33,802 bases of DNA. It comes from Acidobacteriota bacterium. Its GTDB lineage: Bacteria > Acidobacteriota > Vicinamibacteria > Vicinamibacterales > JAHECP01. Each line of letters begins with the position of its first letter. Position 1 is the first letter of the stretch. The position numbers and the translations under genes are program-made. The stretch spans positions 1 to 33,802 of the forward strand of contig JAHECP010000046.1 in assembly GCA_024641665.1 (NCBI GenBank), written 5' to 3'. The notes beneath the pieces are model-generated. The model did not search any database, was not told the DNA's origin, and saw only the letters and a program-made list of their open reading frames with translations. Shown here piece after piece: positions 7,403-15,897 of the stretch.

Positions 7403-9892
7403 ATGCCCGGTCCACGCCGGCGGCGCGTCGCGCGTGCGGTGGTGGCCATGGCGGTGAGCCTCTGGGCGGCCGCCCCGGCCGCCGCGCAGTCGTCCTGCAC
7501 GGGCGACGCGTCCGTGACCACCGCGACGCCCCCGGGCCAGCCGCCGTTCCCGACGCCGTTCTACGGCTCGTGGCGCGTCGACGACCCGATCCGCGATCTG
7601 CCCTCGTCCGCCAGCGTGTGGTCCCTCATCGACACCGCCGACCCGTTCGCCATCGCCGATCGGCTGGACAACGGCGGGCTCTGGGGCGCGGAGCCGGCGC
7701 GGCTCGGCGCGCACGGGAGCTCGTGGACCGAGACGCGCTTCCGCCTCGGCGATCTCGACGTCACGGATCCCGCGGGCGCGGGCGCACCGCTGCTGTACCC
7801 GGATCTCGAGGCGCTGGAGGCGGTGGACGTCGTGTCGGCGCTCGCGCCGGTCGAGCTCGGAGGCGCCGGGCCGACGGTGGCGCTCGTGCCGCGCCGGCCG
7901 GGCACGACGTGGCACGTGTCGCTCGGCGCCGGCGGGAACGGCGCGGCGCTGCAGTCGGCGGGCGGCGCGTCGAGCGCGCCGCCCATCGCGCGCTACGGCT
8001 CGTGGGTGAACGGTCACTTCGTGGCCAGCGGCCCGCTGGTGAAGGACCGGGCCGGGCTGCTCGTGGCAGGCACGCTGATGCGCTGGCGGCGGCTGGAGCG
8101 GAGCGACTCGACAGCGGTGGGCGGCGACCTCGGGTCGCTCCTGACGCACCTGGTGCTCACGCCCGGTCCGGCGAGCGAGGTGCGAGTGCTTGGCCTGGTG
8201 CAGGCGCGCCGCTATCCCTACTCGGGGCGCGCGTTGTACGCCAACCGCGACGTCGATGAGAACGACACGTTCTGGCACCTGCAGGGCACGTGGACGCGGC
8301 ACCCGGCGCGCGGCACGGTGTGGTCCGCCAGCGGTGGGTACCAGCGGGGGGTGTACGAGCCGCTCGTCAGCGGGTCGGACGCCGGCGGCACGATCGACCG
8401 GCTGACGGACGGGCCCGTGCTCGCGCTCGCGTTGGCGGACGCCGGCGTGCGGGAGCGATGGGATGCGCGCGTCGCCTTCACACCGGATCTCTCGCGCGTG
8501 GCCGGCGGCCGTCACGCCCTGCGCGCCGGCATCGAGCTGACCGTGGCGCGCGGGCGTGCCTGGCCGGTGGCGCCGTCACTTGTGGGCGAGCTGGTCGGCG
8601 GCGTGCCCGCGCGCGTGTGGAGCTTTCCGCGCGGGAGCGTGTCGAGCCGGCGCGAGACGACGGTCGCAGCGTACGTGGCGGATCACGTGCGCGTGACCTC
8701 GCGCCTCGCGCTCGAGGCGGGACTGCGGCTCGAGACCAGCCGCGGGTCCGCGGCCGGCGTGTCCAACGCGATTCGGTGGTCGTCGGCTTCGCCGCGGCTG
8801 TCGGCGCGATGGACCCTGGACCGCGCGGGCGTGACGGCCGTGTTCGGCGGGCTCGCGGTCTACCGCCAGGCGCTGCCGCTCGACGATTTCGCCGTCGGCG
8901 ATCTCCCGAGCCTGGGCAGCGCCGCCTATCAGTGGCACGACCTGAACGGCGACGGCCTGGTCCAGTTGCCCGGGCGGGAGATCGGCGCGGTCGTTGCGAA
9001 CATCGGCTCGCTCGCGAACTCAATCGATCCCCGCCTGAAGCAGCCCTCGACGCGCGAAGCCGTGGTCGGCATCGAGCGCCGACTGGGCGAGCGGTTCGTG
9101 GTGCGCCTGGCCGGCGTCGACCGCCGCGAACGGAACCTGGTCGGCCTGGTGAACGACGGCGTCGCGGCGGACGACTACACGCGGCGCCTCGTGCCCGACC
9201 CCGGCACGGACTACGTCGGCGGCACGACCCCGCAGCTCTTGCCGGTCTACGACCGCGACCCCGCCAGCTTCGGCCGCGATCGCTACGTGCTCACCAACCC
9301 GGCGGGCGGCGCCACGCGCTATCAGGGCGTCGAGCTGACGTTCGAGACGACGCCAGGCGGACGGCTGTGGATGCAGGTGGGCGCGACGGCGTACCGGGAC
9401 GAGGGGCCGGGCGGCGACGTCGGCTTCGGCGTGACGGAGAACGACCAGGGCGTGCTCGGCGCGGCGTTCGCCGCGCCGAACGCCGGGACGAACGCCACCG
9501 GCCGCCTCTTCTTCGATCGCGCGTACGTCATCAAGTGGGCTGCGACCTACCGCGCGCCGCGCGACGTGCGGGTCGGCGTCGTGGCGCGCTACCAGGACGG
9601 CCAGCCGTTCGCGCGCCTGGTGGTCGTGCCCGATCTCGCCCAGGGGGCGGAGGCCGTCCAGGCGTACCCGCGGGGCGAGACGCGGTTCACCTACACGCTG
9701 ACGCTGGACGCCCGGGTGGAAAAGGGCTTCGAGGTGGCCGGCCGGCGCGTCGCGGCCGCGCTCGAGGCGTTCAACCTGCTCGGCACGGCGAACGAGGTGG
9801 AGGAGGACGTGGTCACCGGGCCGTCGTTCCGGGCCCAGACGGCCGTGCAGCCGCCGCGCGCCCTGCGCCTCGGCTTCCGCGTGGAGTTCTGA
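7403..9892 (+). CDS. TonB-dependent receptor-like outer-membrane protein
   Basis: An 829-residue exported protein. The start at 7403 gives a clear signal peptide (basic MPGPRRRRVAR, hydrophobic core, cleavage near AAAQS at about residue 28). Residues of about 50-160 resemble a plug domain (RDLPSSASVW, then GSSWTETRFRLGDLDVTDP and the LEAVDVV segment). The rest alternates strands and loops as in a 22-strand barrel and ends with LRLGFRVEF, an aromatic terminus typical of outer-membrane barrels. There is no N-terminal carboxypeptidase-like beta domain. It probably imports a large substrate or oligosaccharide. With the arabinofuranosidase two genes downstream it could take up arabinose-containing glycans, but no sequence feature fixes the ligand. 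Confidence 0.8.
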   Translation: MPGPRRRRVARAVVAMAVSLWAAAPAAAQSSCTGDASVTTATPPGQPPFPTPFYGSWRVDDPIRDLPSSASVWSLIDTADPFAIADRLDNGGLWGAEPARLGAHGSSWTETRFRLGDLDVTDPAGAGAPLLYPDLEALEAVDVVSALAPVELGGAGPTVALVPRRPGTTWHVSLGAGGNGAALQSAGGASSAPPIARYGSWVNGHFVASGPLVKDRAGLLVAGTLMRWRRLERSDSTAVGGDLGSLLTHLVLTPGPASEVRVLGLVQARRYPYSGRALYANRDVDENDTFWHLQGTWTRHPARGTVWSASGGYQRGVYEPLVSGSDAGGTIDRLTDGPVLALALADAGVRERWDARVAFTPDLSRVAGGRHALRAGIELTVARGRAWPVAPSLVGELVGGVPARVWSFPRGSVSSRRETTVAAYVADHVRVTSRLALEAGLRLETSRGSAAGVSNAIRWSSASPRLSARWTLDRAGVTAVFGGLAVYRQALPLDDFAVGDLPSLGSAAYQWHDLNGDGLVQLPGREIGAVVANIGSLANSIDPRLKQPSTREAVVGIERRLGERFVVRLAGVDRRERNLVGLVNDGVAADDYTRRLVPDPGTDYVGGTTPQLLPVYDRDPASFGRDRYVLTNPAGGATRYQGVELTFETTPGGRLWMQVGATAYRDEGPGGDVGFGVTENDQGVLGAAFAAPNAGTNATGRLFFDRAYVIKWAATYRAPRDVRVGVVARYQDGQPFARLVVVPDLAQGAEAVQAYPRGETRFTYTLTLDARVEKGFEVAGRRVAAALEAFNLLGTANEVEEDVVTGPSFRAQTAVQPPRALRLGFRVEF

Positions 9893-9958
9893 GCCCGCCC
9901 GGGTCGCGTGCCGCCGGGCGTTTGTCGTATGATCCGCCCCACGTCGAGAGAGGAGGCC

Positions 9959-10558
9959 ATGGTGCGCGCATATCGCTTCCGGTTCCTGGTAGTGGTCGCG
10001 CTGTTCGCGGCTGCCGCGATCGCGGCGCCCGCGGTCGCGCAGCAGAATCCGGTCGAGCTCCGCAAACCCGACGTGATCTTCGTCCCGACGCCGCAGGAGG
10101 TCGTCGAGGCCATGCTCAAGGTCGCCCAGGTCGGTCCCAATGACGTCGTCTACGACTTGGGGTGCGGCGACGGCCGCATCGTGATCACCGCGGTGAAGGA
10201 GTACGGCGCGCGCGGCGTGGGCATCGATATCGACCCGCAGCGCATCAAGGAAGCGACCGAGAACGCCGAGCGGCAGGGCGTGACGCTGGGCGACCGCCTG
10301 GAGATCCGCAACGCCGACCTGTTCGAGGCGGACCTGAGCCCGGCGTCGGTGGTCGCGCTGTACCTGCTGCCCTCCCTCAATCTCAAGCTCCGGCCGAAGC
10401 TCTGGAAGGAGCTGAAGGTCGGGTCGCGTGTCGTGTCGCACGCCTTCGACATGGGCGACGACTGGCCGGCCGATCAGACGCTGCACGTGGACGGCCGCAC
10501 CGTCTACTACTGGACGATCACCGAGGCCGTGAAGAAGCGCGCCGAGGGCGGGCAGTAA
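9959..10558 (+). CDS. Exported class I SAM-dependent methyltransferase
   Basis: A 199-residue protein. The ATG at 9959 is preceded by GAGAGGAGG, a strong ribosome binding site. A signal peptide is evident (basic MVRAYRFR, hydrophobic 9-22, predicted cleavage after AVA near residue 27). The methyltransferase fold follows: VPTPQEVVEAML (42-53), motif I YDLGCGDGR (65-73), GIDIDP (88-93) and NADLFEADL. It then continues with YLLPSLNLKLRPKLWKEL and VSHAFDMGDDW, a pattern shared with FAM173/ATPSC-KMT-like lysine methyltransferases. It ends 1-4 bases before the next gene's start, so the two are coupled. An exported SAM enzyme is puzzling because SAM is cytoplasmic; the N-terminus may be a membrane anchor. 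Confidence 0.85.
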   Translation: MVRAYRFRFLVVVALFAAAAIAAPAVAQQNPVELRKPDVIFVPTPQEVVEAMLKVAQVGPNDVVYDLGCGDGRIVITAVKEYGARGVGIDIDPQRIKEATENAERQGVTLGDRLEIRNADLFEADLSPASVVALYLLPSLNLKLRPKLWKELKVGSRVVSHAFDMGDDWPADQTLHVDGRTVYYWTITEAVKKRAEGGQ

Positions 10559-10559
10559 G

Positions 10560-12947
10560 GTGATGCGAAGCCTGGTCGTGGCGCTGGCGGTGGCAACCGT
10601 GGCGCTGGTGGCGGCGGCGAAGTACGGCGCCGAGTCCAGCGGCACGGTTGCCGTGCCCGACAAGGTCGCCTCCAAGGCGCGGCCGTTCGATCTCGAGGCG
10701 GTTCGCCTGCTCGACGGTCCGTTCCGCCGGGCGATGGAGCTCGACGAGAAGTACCTCCTGAGCCTCGACCAGGACCGTCTGCTCCACGATTTCCGCGTCA
10801 ACGCGGGCCTGCCGTCGTCGGCCCAGCCGCTCGGCGGGTGGGAGGCGCCCGACGTGGAGCTGCGCGGCCATTCGGTCGGCCACTATCTCTCCGCGTTGTC
10901 CCTGATGTACGCGAGCACGGGCGACGCGGTGCTGAAGGAGCGGGCCGAGTCGATGGTGACCGAGCTGGCCAAGGTGCAGGCGGCGCTGCCGTCGCAGGGG
11001 GCCCATCCCGGCTACCTCTCGGCGTTCCCCGAGTCGTTCTTCGACCGCGTCGAGAAGCGCGAGCGCGTGTGGGCGCCCTACTACACGATCCACAAGATCA
11101 TGGCCGGGCTGCTCGACGTCTACGTGCGCTTCGGCGATCGGCAGGCCCTCGACGTGGTGACGAGGATGGCCGACTGGGTGAAGTTCCGGTGCGACCGGCT
11201 GACCGACGCCCAGATGCAGGCGATGCTCGGCACCGAGTTCGGCGGCATGAACGACGTGCTGGCCAACCTGTACGCCACGACCGCGAATGCGGACGACCTG
11301 GCCCTGGCGCGCCGCTTCGAGCACAAGGCGCTCTTCGATCCGCTCGAGCACCGCGAGGACCCGCTGAACGGGCTGCACGGCAACACGCAGATCCCGAAGA
11401 TCATCGGCGCCGCCCGCGAGTACGAGCTGACGGGCGAAGCGCGCTACAAGGACATCGCCACGTTCTTCTGGGAGCGCGTGGCCGAGCACCGCTCCTATGT
11501 GAACGGCGGCAACACCGACGGCGAGAGCTTCTTCCCGCCCGAGGACTTCTCGAAGCACCTGGGCGTCTCCACCACCGAAACCTGCAACACCTACAACATG
11601 CTCAAGCTCACGCGGCACCTGTTCGCCTGGGATCCGTCGGCGCGGACGATGGACTTCTACGAGCGGGCGCTGGTGAACGACATCCTCGGATCGCAGGATC
11701 CCGAGACGGGCATGGTCATGTACTACTGCCCGCTCCGGCCGGGCGCCTTCAAGACGTTCTCCACGCCAGACGACTCGTTCTGGTGCTGTGTCGGGACCGG
11801 CATGGAGAACCACGGCAAGTACGGCGACACGATCTACTTCCACGGCGACGACACGCTCTACGTCAACCTCTTCATCCCGTCCGAGCTGACCTGGAAGGCG
11901 CGCGGGCTCGTCGTGCGGCAGGAGACGACGTTCCCCGACACGGACACGACGCGGCTGACGTTCCGGACCGAGCGGCCGCAGCGGCTGGCGCTGGCGATTC
12001 GCTACCCGTCGTGGGCGACCGCCGGCATGACCTTGAAGGTGGACGGGCAGGCGCGGACCGTCGCCGGCGCGCCGGGGTCCTACGTGACCGTGGACCGCGA
12101 GTGGGCGGACGGCGACACGGTGGACGTCGAGCTGCCGATGAGCCTGCGCATCGAGGCGATGCCCGACGACCCGGACACCATCGCCCTGATGTACGGACCG
12201 GTCGTGCTGGCCGGCGACCTGGGCACCGAAGGTCTCGAGAACGCGAAACGCTACGGGCCGAGCGCGCCGCAGCTCGGGCGCGTCGCGCCGATCGAGGTGC
12301 CGGCCCTCGTCGGCGACCGGCAGTCGGTCGTGGCGAGCGTGAAGCCGGTGGAGGGGAAGCCCCTGCACTTCCGGACGGCGGGCCTCGCGCGCCCGCACGA
12401 CGTGGAGCTGTCGCCGTTCTACCGCCTGGTGCAGGATCGGTACACCGTCTACTGGAAGCTCTATTCGCCGGACGGGTGGAAGGCGCACGCGGCGGAGGTG
12501 GCCGCGGCGGCCGCGCGCCGGCGCGAGATCGAGCAGCGCAGCGTGGACGCCGTGGTCGTCGGCACCGAAGGGAGCGAGGAGAGTCACGGATACGCGGGCG
12601 AGCGCGCGAACGACGGCTACTTCGAGGGCAAGCGGTACCGCGAGGCGCGCGGCGGCTGGTTCGGCTACGACCTGAAGATCGAGCCCGGCGCGGCGGTCAC
12701 GCTCGTCGTGACCTACCGCGGCAGCGGCGGCCGGCGGCGGAGCTTCGACGTGCTCGTGGACGGCCAGAAGGTGGCGAGCGAGGCGCTCGAGTACCACCCG
12801 ACGGAGTACTTCGACCGCGAGTACGCGGTGCCGGCCGCGCTGACGCGCGGCAGGTCGCGCATCACGGTGCGGTTCCAGGCGCACGAGAACGCGACGGCCG
12901 GCGCCGTCTTCGACGTGCGCGTCGTGCAGGGACTGCGGCGGCGGTAG
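10560..12947 (+). CDS. DUF1680 glycoside hydrolase, GH146/GH127-type beta-L-arabinofuranosidase
   Basis: A 795-residue exported protein (GTG at 10560, or ATG at 10563). Its hydrophobic N-terminus is a signal peptide or anchor. An (alpha/alpha) barrel (about residues 40-440) carries the DUF1680 landmarks: LRGHSVGHYLSALS (101-114), APYYTIHKIMAGLLD, and YVNGGNTDGESF. The residues matching the Bifidobacterium HypBA1 active site are visible: E322 (acid/base), E340 and C342 in TETCNTYNM, and C409/C410 in FWCCVGTGMEN, where one cysteine is nucleophile and the group binds zinc. The ETCNTYNM and CCVGTGMEN forms suggest GH146 rather than GH127. Beta-sandwich domains follow, plus an extra C-terminal beta domain (about 670-795). 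It should release L-arabinofuranose from arabinan or glycoprotein chains. Overlap-like spacing couples it to the methyltransferase. Confidence 0.9.
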   Translation: MMRSLVVALAVATVALVAAAKYGAESSGTVAVPDKVASKARPFDLEAVRLLDGPFRRAMELDEKYLLSLDQDRLLHDFRVNAGLPSSAQPLGGWEAPDVELRGHSVGHYLSALSLMYASTGDAVLKERAESMVTELAKVQAALPSQGAHPGYLSAFPESFFDRVEKRERVWAPYYTIHKIMAGLLDVYVRFGDRQALDVVTRMADWVKFRCDRLTDAQMQAMLGTEFGGMNDVLANLYATTANADDLALARRFEHKALFDPLEHREDPLNGLHGNTQIPKIIGAAREYELTGEARYKDIATFFWERVAEHRSYVNGGNTDGESFFPPEDFSKHLGVSTTETCNTYNMLKLTRHLFAWDPSARTMDFYERALVNDILGSQDPETGMVMYYCPLRPGAFKTFSTPDDSFWCCVGTGMENHGKYGDTIYFHGDDTLYVNLFIPSELTWKARGLVVRQETTFPDTDTTRLTFRTERPQRLALAIRYPSWATAGMTLKVDGQARTVAGAPGSYVTVDREWADGDTVDVELPMSLRIEAMPDDPDTIALMYGPVVLAGDLGTEGLENAKRYGPSAPQLGRVAPIEVPALVGDRQSVVASVKPVEGKPLHFRTAGLARPHDVELSPFYRLVQDRYTVYWKLYSPDGWKAHAAEVAAAAARRREIEQRSVDAVVVGTEGSEESHGYAGERANDGYFEGKRYREARGGWFGYDLKIEPGAAVTLVVTYRGSGGRRRSFDVLVDGQKVASEALEYHPTEYFDREYAVPAALTRGRSRITVRFQAHENATAGAVFDVRVVQGLRRR

Positions 12948-13072
12948 GCGGCCCGACGCACACACGCGGCCCGATCGCGGGCGCTCCTTCGGTTGGTGTA
13001 TCGTGGGGCCGACCCCCCTTCCAGGGCCTCGTGACGGCGGAGCCCGCCGACACCATCGAAGGAGCGCGCGCA

Positions 13073-14236
13073 GTGGACGCCAAGACCGCGGCGAACGAAC
13101 GTCTGCAGGGCATCCGGGACCATCTCGTCGAGATCAGCCACCGCATCCACGCGCACCCCGAGCTGGGGTTCGAGGAGGAGCGGGCCTCGGCGTGGCTCGG
13201 CGAGGCGCTCGCCGACGCGGGCTTTGCGGTCGAGCGCGGCGCCGGCGGCCTGCCGACGGCGTTCGTCGCGCGGGCGGGGAGCGGCCCGCTGCACGTGGCG
13301 ATCTGCGCGGAGTACGACTCGCTGCCGGGCATCGGCCACGCCTGCGGCCACAACATCATCGCGGCGACGGCGCTCGGCGCGGCCATCGCGGCCGCTGCGG
13401 TGGCCGACGAGGTCGGCCTCACGGTCAGCGTGATCGGCACGCCGGCCGAGGAGGTGGGGAACGCCAGCGGCAAGATCCTGCTGCTCGAGCGCGGGGTCTT
13501 CGACGGCGTCCACGCCGCCATGATGGTGCACCCCGCGCCCTTCGACCTGGTGGCGTCGAAGATCATCGCGGCGTCGATGTTCGAGGTCGAGTACACGGGG
13601 AAGGAGTCGCACGCGTCGGCCTTCCCCGAGCTGGGCGTGAACGCGGCCGACGCTCTGACGATCGCGCAGACGTCGCTCGGGTTGCTGCGGCAGCACATCA
13701 AGGCCACCGACCGTATCCACGGGATCGTCACCAGGGGCGGCGACGCGCCCAACGTGGTGCCCGCGCATACCGCGGCGCGCTACATCATCCGATCCGAGAC
13801 CCTGGAGCAGCTCGCCGAGCTGCGCCCCAGGGTCCATCGCTGCTTCGAGGCGGGCGCGCTGGCCACCGGCGCGACGCTGCGGATCGTCGGCGGGGACAAG
13901 CCGTACGCCGAGATGCGCCACGACGGCGTGATGGCGGGGCTCTACCGTCGCAACGCCGAAGCGCTCGGCCGCGCCTTCCCGGACCTCGGCGAGTGGGAGA
14001 CGCGGCCCACCGGGTCCACCGACATGGGCAACGTGTCGCTGGCCGTGCCGTCGATCCATCCGATGATCGGCATCGAGTCGCTGCCCGCCGTGAACCACCA
14101 GCCCGAGTTCGCGGCGCACTGTATCACCGCGGCGGCCGACAAGGCGCTGATGGACGGCGCGCTGGCCATGGCCTGGACGGCGATCGACCTCGCGACCGAC
14201 GAAACCGAACGGCGGCGCCTCGTGGCGCGCGCCTGA
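13073..14236 (+). CDS. M20 family amidohydrolase (M20D/PM20D2-like)
   Basis: A 387-residue metallo-amidohydrolase. The GTG at 13073 is chosen over the much longer open frame because AAGGAG precedes it and homology begins here (RDHLVEISHRIHAHPELGFEE, residues 15-35). Metal ligands are visible: C91 and H93 in GIGHACGHNIIAATALG, E126/E127 in GTPAEEVGN, and H153 in MVHP. The lid/dimerisation domain contains the GKESHASAFPELGVNAADA segment. The C-terminal metal-binding stretch includes GSTDMGNVS. AbgB and PM20D2-type members cleave aminoacyl or p-aminobenzoyl-glutamate amides. There is no signal peptide, so it is cytoplasmic. It lies 125 bases after the arabinofuranosidase and may have its own promoter. 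Confidence 0.9.
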   Translation: MDAKTAANERLQGIRDHLVEISHRIHAHPELGFEEERASAWLGEALADAGFAVERGAGGLPTAFVARAGSGPLHVAICAEYDSLPGIGHACGHNIIAATALGAAIAAAAVADEVGLTVSVIGTPAEEVGNASGKILLLERGVFDGVHAAMMVHPAPFDLVASKIIAASMFEVEYTGKESHASAFPELGVNAADALTIAQTSLGLLRQHIKATDRIHGIVTRGGDAPNVVPAHTAARYIIRSETLEQLAELRPRVHRCFEAGALATGATLRIVGGDKPYAEMRHDGVMAGLYRRNAEALGRAFPDLGEWETRPTGSTDMGNVSLAVPSIHPMIGIESLPAVNHQPEFAAHCITAAADKALMDGALAMAWTAIDLATDETERRRLVARA

Positions 14237-14317
14237 CGGCGCCGGTCGGGCGTACGGCATTTGGGCTTGGGAACCGCGCGCGGGTGGCGCCGGGCGGGGC
14301 GCCCCGCCCGCCGCGCC

Positions 14318-14356
14318 CCTCGGCTCCGCTCGGGGCGCCCTGAGCCCGTCGAAGGG
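14318..14356. repeat. REP-like imperfect palindrome, copy 2
   Basis: The second copy of the 39-base element at 4948-4986, identical at 32 of 39 positions by hand alignment. It lies in the 227-base spacer between the M20 gene and the flippase-like gene. The conserved parts are the GCTC..GCGCCCTGAG core and the CGAAGGG end. Confidence 0.6.
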
Positions 14357-14463
14357 CGCAGGCGCCTCCCCCGTTGGGGTGCTGTTGGCGCCGAGGACGG
14401 GTGGGGCTGCCCGGCGACACCCGGCGACAGGACCCGCTCGATGGAGACCCAGTCCCGAACTCC

Positions 14464-15441
14464 ATGCTGCGTACCCTGCTGCTCGCCGCCGGCCTCATCC
14501 TGCTCGTCCTCCTCGTCGTGCGTGAGGGTCCGACCCTCATCCTGGGCATGCTGGCGGAGGTGGGCTGGGGCTTCCTGCCCGTGGCGGCCCTCTACGGCGG
14601 TCACCAGCTGCTGCGCGCCTGGATCCTGACCCGCTGCCTGCCGGAGGGGCACCCGGTGCGCTACCCGACGGCGGTCCGGGTGCGCCTGGCCGGCGAGGCG
14701 ATCTCCTACCTCACGTTCACCGGCCCGTTCGTCTCGGAGCCCTCGAAGGGCTGGCTGCTCGGCCGTCTCGGCGTGACGGCGAGCGAGGGGCTGGCGGCGA
14801 CGCTCGCCGAGTACCTGGTCTACACGTGGCTGTCGGCCGCGCTGATGTGCGGAGGGCTCGGCTATCTCGTCTCGACGGGCCGGCTCGAGCCGCCGATGCG
14901 CGGCGTGGCGGTCGGGCTGCTCGCCGCGGGCCTGCTGTTCCTGATCGTCGCGGCGGTCGCGGTGTGGGCGCGCATCTATGTCATCGGCGCCGTCGTGCGC
15001 GGGGTGTCACGGCTGCCGATTGCCCATGCGCGCGTCCGTCCCGACGCGGCCGACGTCCGCCGCATGGAGGACCACCTGCTGGCGGTGCTGCGCGGCCGGC
15101 CCGGGCGGCTGGCGGAAATCGCCGGCCTGGAGCTGGTGGCGCACGCGATGCTGATCGTCGAGCTCGCCTGGATCGCGCGCCTCTCCGGCGTCGCGCTGCC
15201 GCTCGGCCGGGCCGTGCTGATCGAGGCTGCGACCAAGATCACCTCGCTCGCGTTCTTCTTCGTCCCGGCGCAGGTCGGCGTGATGGAAGGGGTGAACGTG
15301 ATCGTGTTCCGGCTCTTCGGCTACAGCGGCGCCACGGCCATCGCGATCTCGCTCGTCCGGCGCGTGCGCAGCCTGCTCGTGGCGGGTGCCGGCCTCGCGG
15401 CGCTGGCGTCGCACCGGACCGACCGGGACCGCCAATCCTAG
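14464..15441 (+). CDS. Flippase-like membrane protein (LPG_synthase_TM family)
   Basis: A 325-residue polytopic protein starting MLRTLLLAAGLILLVLLVVREG. It shows about eight hydrophobic segments and the pattern of the lysylphosphatidylglycerol-synthase transmembrane/UPF0104 superfamily: GGHQLLRAWILTRCLP near residue 44, a loop with TFTGPFVSEPSKGWLLGRLG, and the C-terminal segment AFFFVPAQVGVMEGVNVIVFRLFGYS. Members translocate lipid-linked molecules or are of unknown role. No soluble aminoacyl-transferase domain is fused. The ATG at 14464 has no obvious Shine-Dalgarno sequence. A hairpin starting at 15441 lies right after its stop and may end transcription. Confidence 0.8.
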   Translation: MLRTLLLAAGLILLVLLVVREGPTLILGMLAEVGWGFLPVAALYGGHQLLRAWILTRCLPEGHPVRYPTAVRVRLAGEAISYLTFTGPFVSEPSKGWLLGRLGVTASEGLAATLAEYLVYTWLSAALMCGGLGYLVSTGRLEPPMRGVAVGLLAAGLLFLIVAAVAVWARIYVIGAVVRGVSRLPIAHARVRPDAADVRRMEDHLLAVLRGRPGRLAEIAGLELVAHAMLIVELAWIARLSGVALPLGRAVLIEAATKITSLAFFFVPAQVGVMEGVNVIVFRLFGYSGATAIAISLVRRVRSLLVAGAGLAALASHRTDRDRQS

Positions 15442-15462
15442 CGCACACCTTCAGGTGTGCGC
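15441..15462. repeat. Perfect hairpin at the 3' end of the transposase remnant
   Basis: GCGCACACCT and AGGTGTGCGC are perfect 10-base arms around a TC loop. The hairpin lies between the convergent flippase-like gene and transposase remnant and includes the transposase stop codon. It may be a bidirectional terminator without a T-tract. Alternatively it may be the terminal hairpin that IS200/Y1 enzymes recognise. Confidence 0.6.
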
Positions 15463-15852
15463 CCCCGCCGCGAACGCCCACTCCAGCAGGTCATCGACGC
15501 TCCACTCGCTCGATCCGATGAAGAAGTATTGTCGGGGGGAATCCAGCAGGTGGGCTCGCACGGGGTTCTCGAACAGGTACCTGACGTACGCTCGCGTGGA
15601 CTCCTCATCTCTGATCAATCGCTCGTAGTAGCGTGGCTGCCACAGACGCCTGCCGGCAATCCGCGCGTAGGCGTAGCCGGAGCCTTGCTTCGCCTGCCTG
15701 ACGAATCGACACAAGTCGGAGCGTTCGTCGCGGCCTTCGACGATGACGTGAACGTGGTCCGGCATTACCCAAAAGGCAAGGACTGCAGAGCCTTCCCGGG
15801 CCGCGGTGTGCAGAATCTGCCGCCCTACCGAACCCGCCAGGGTAGGATCGGC
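15451..15852 (-). pseudogene. Truncated Y1 (REP-associated/IS200-like) transposase
   Basis: The frame encodes a Y1 HUH transposase: ADPTLAGSVGRQILHTAARE, then AFWVMPDHVHVIVEG with the HUH pair H-V-H. It continues with RFVRQAKQGSGYAYAR, WQPRYYERLIRDEES and RYLFENPVRA as in REP-associated tyrosine transposases. Reading upstream of the ATG at 15765, similarity continues to 15852, yet no ATG, GTG or TTG occurs in frame there. The usual first 25-40 residues are replaced by an 8-base tandem repeat (15857-15880). The gene is therefore N-terminally truncated and probably inactive. It lies directly downstream of the dipeptidase gene and is in the same orientation. Confidence 0.8.
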
Positions 15853-15856
15853 GATA

Positions 15857-15880
15857 CCCGAGAACCCGAGAACCCGAGAA
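15857..15880. repeat. 8-base tandem repeat, three units
   Basis: Three exact copies of CCCGAGAA are followed by a diverged fourth (CCTCCGAA). The block lies between the dipeptidase stop and the point where transposase similarity begins, marking the breakpoint of the truncated element. Confidence 0.8.
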
Positions 15881-15897
15881 CCTCCGAACCGGCTCCG

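Noticed and set aside
10518-12965. Long minus-strand open frame opposite the GH146-like gene
   Set aside because: The composition is dominated by H, R, V and A with no recognisable domain. The plus-strand frame has a full catalytic site.
10838-13072. Upstream extension of the M20 frame through the GH146 gene
   Set aside because: It is out of frame with the GH146 protein and has shadow-like composition. M20 similarity and a ribosome binding site begin only at the GTG at 13073.
14410-14429. 10-base direct repeat CCCGGCGACA x2
   Set aside because: Only two short GC-rich units with no related copies noticed elsewhere, so probably chance.
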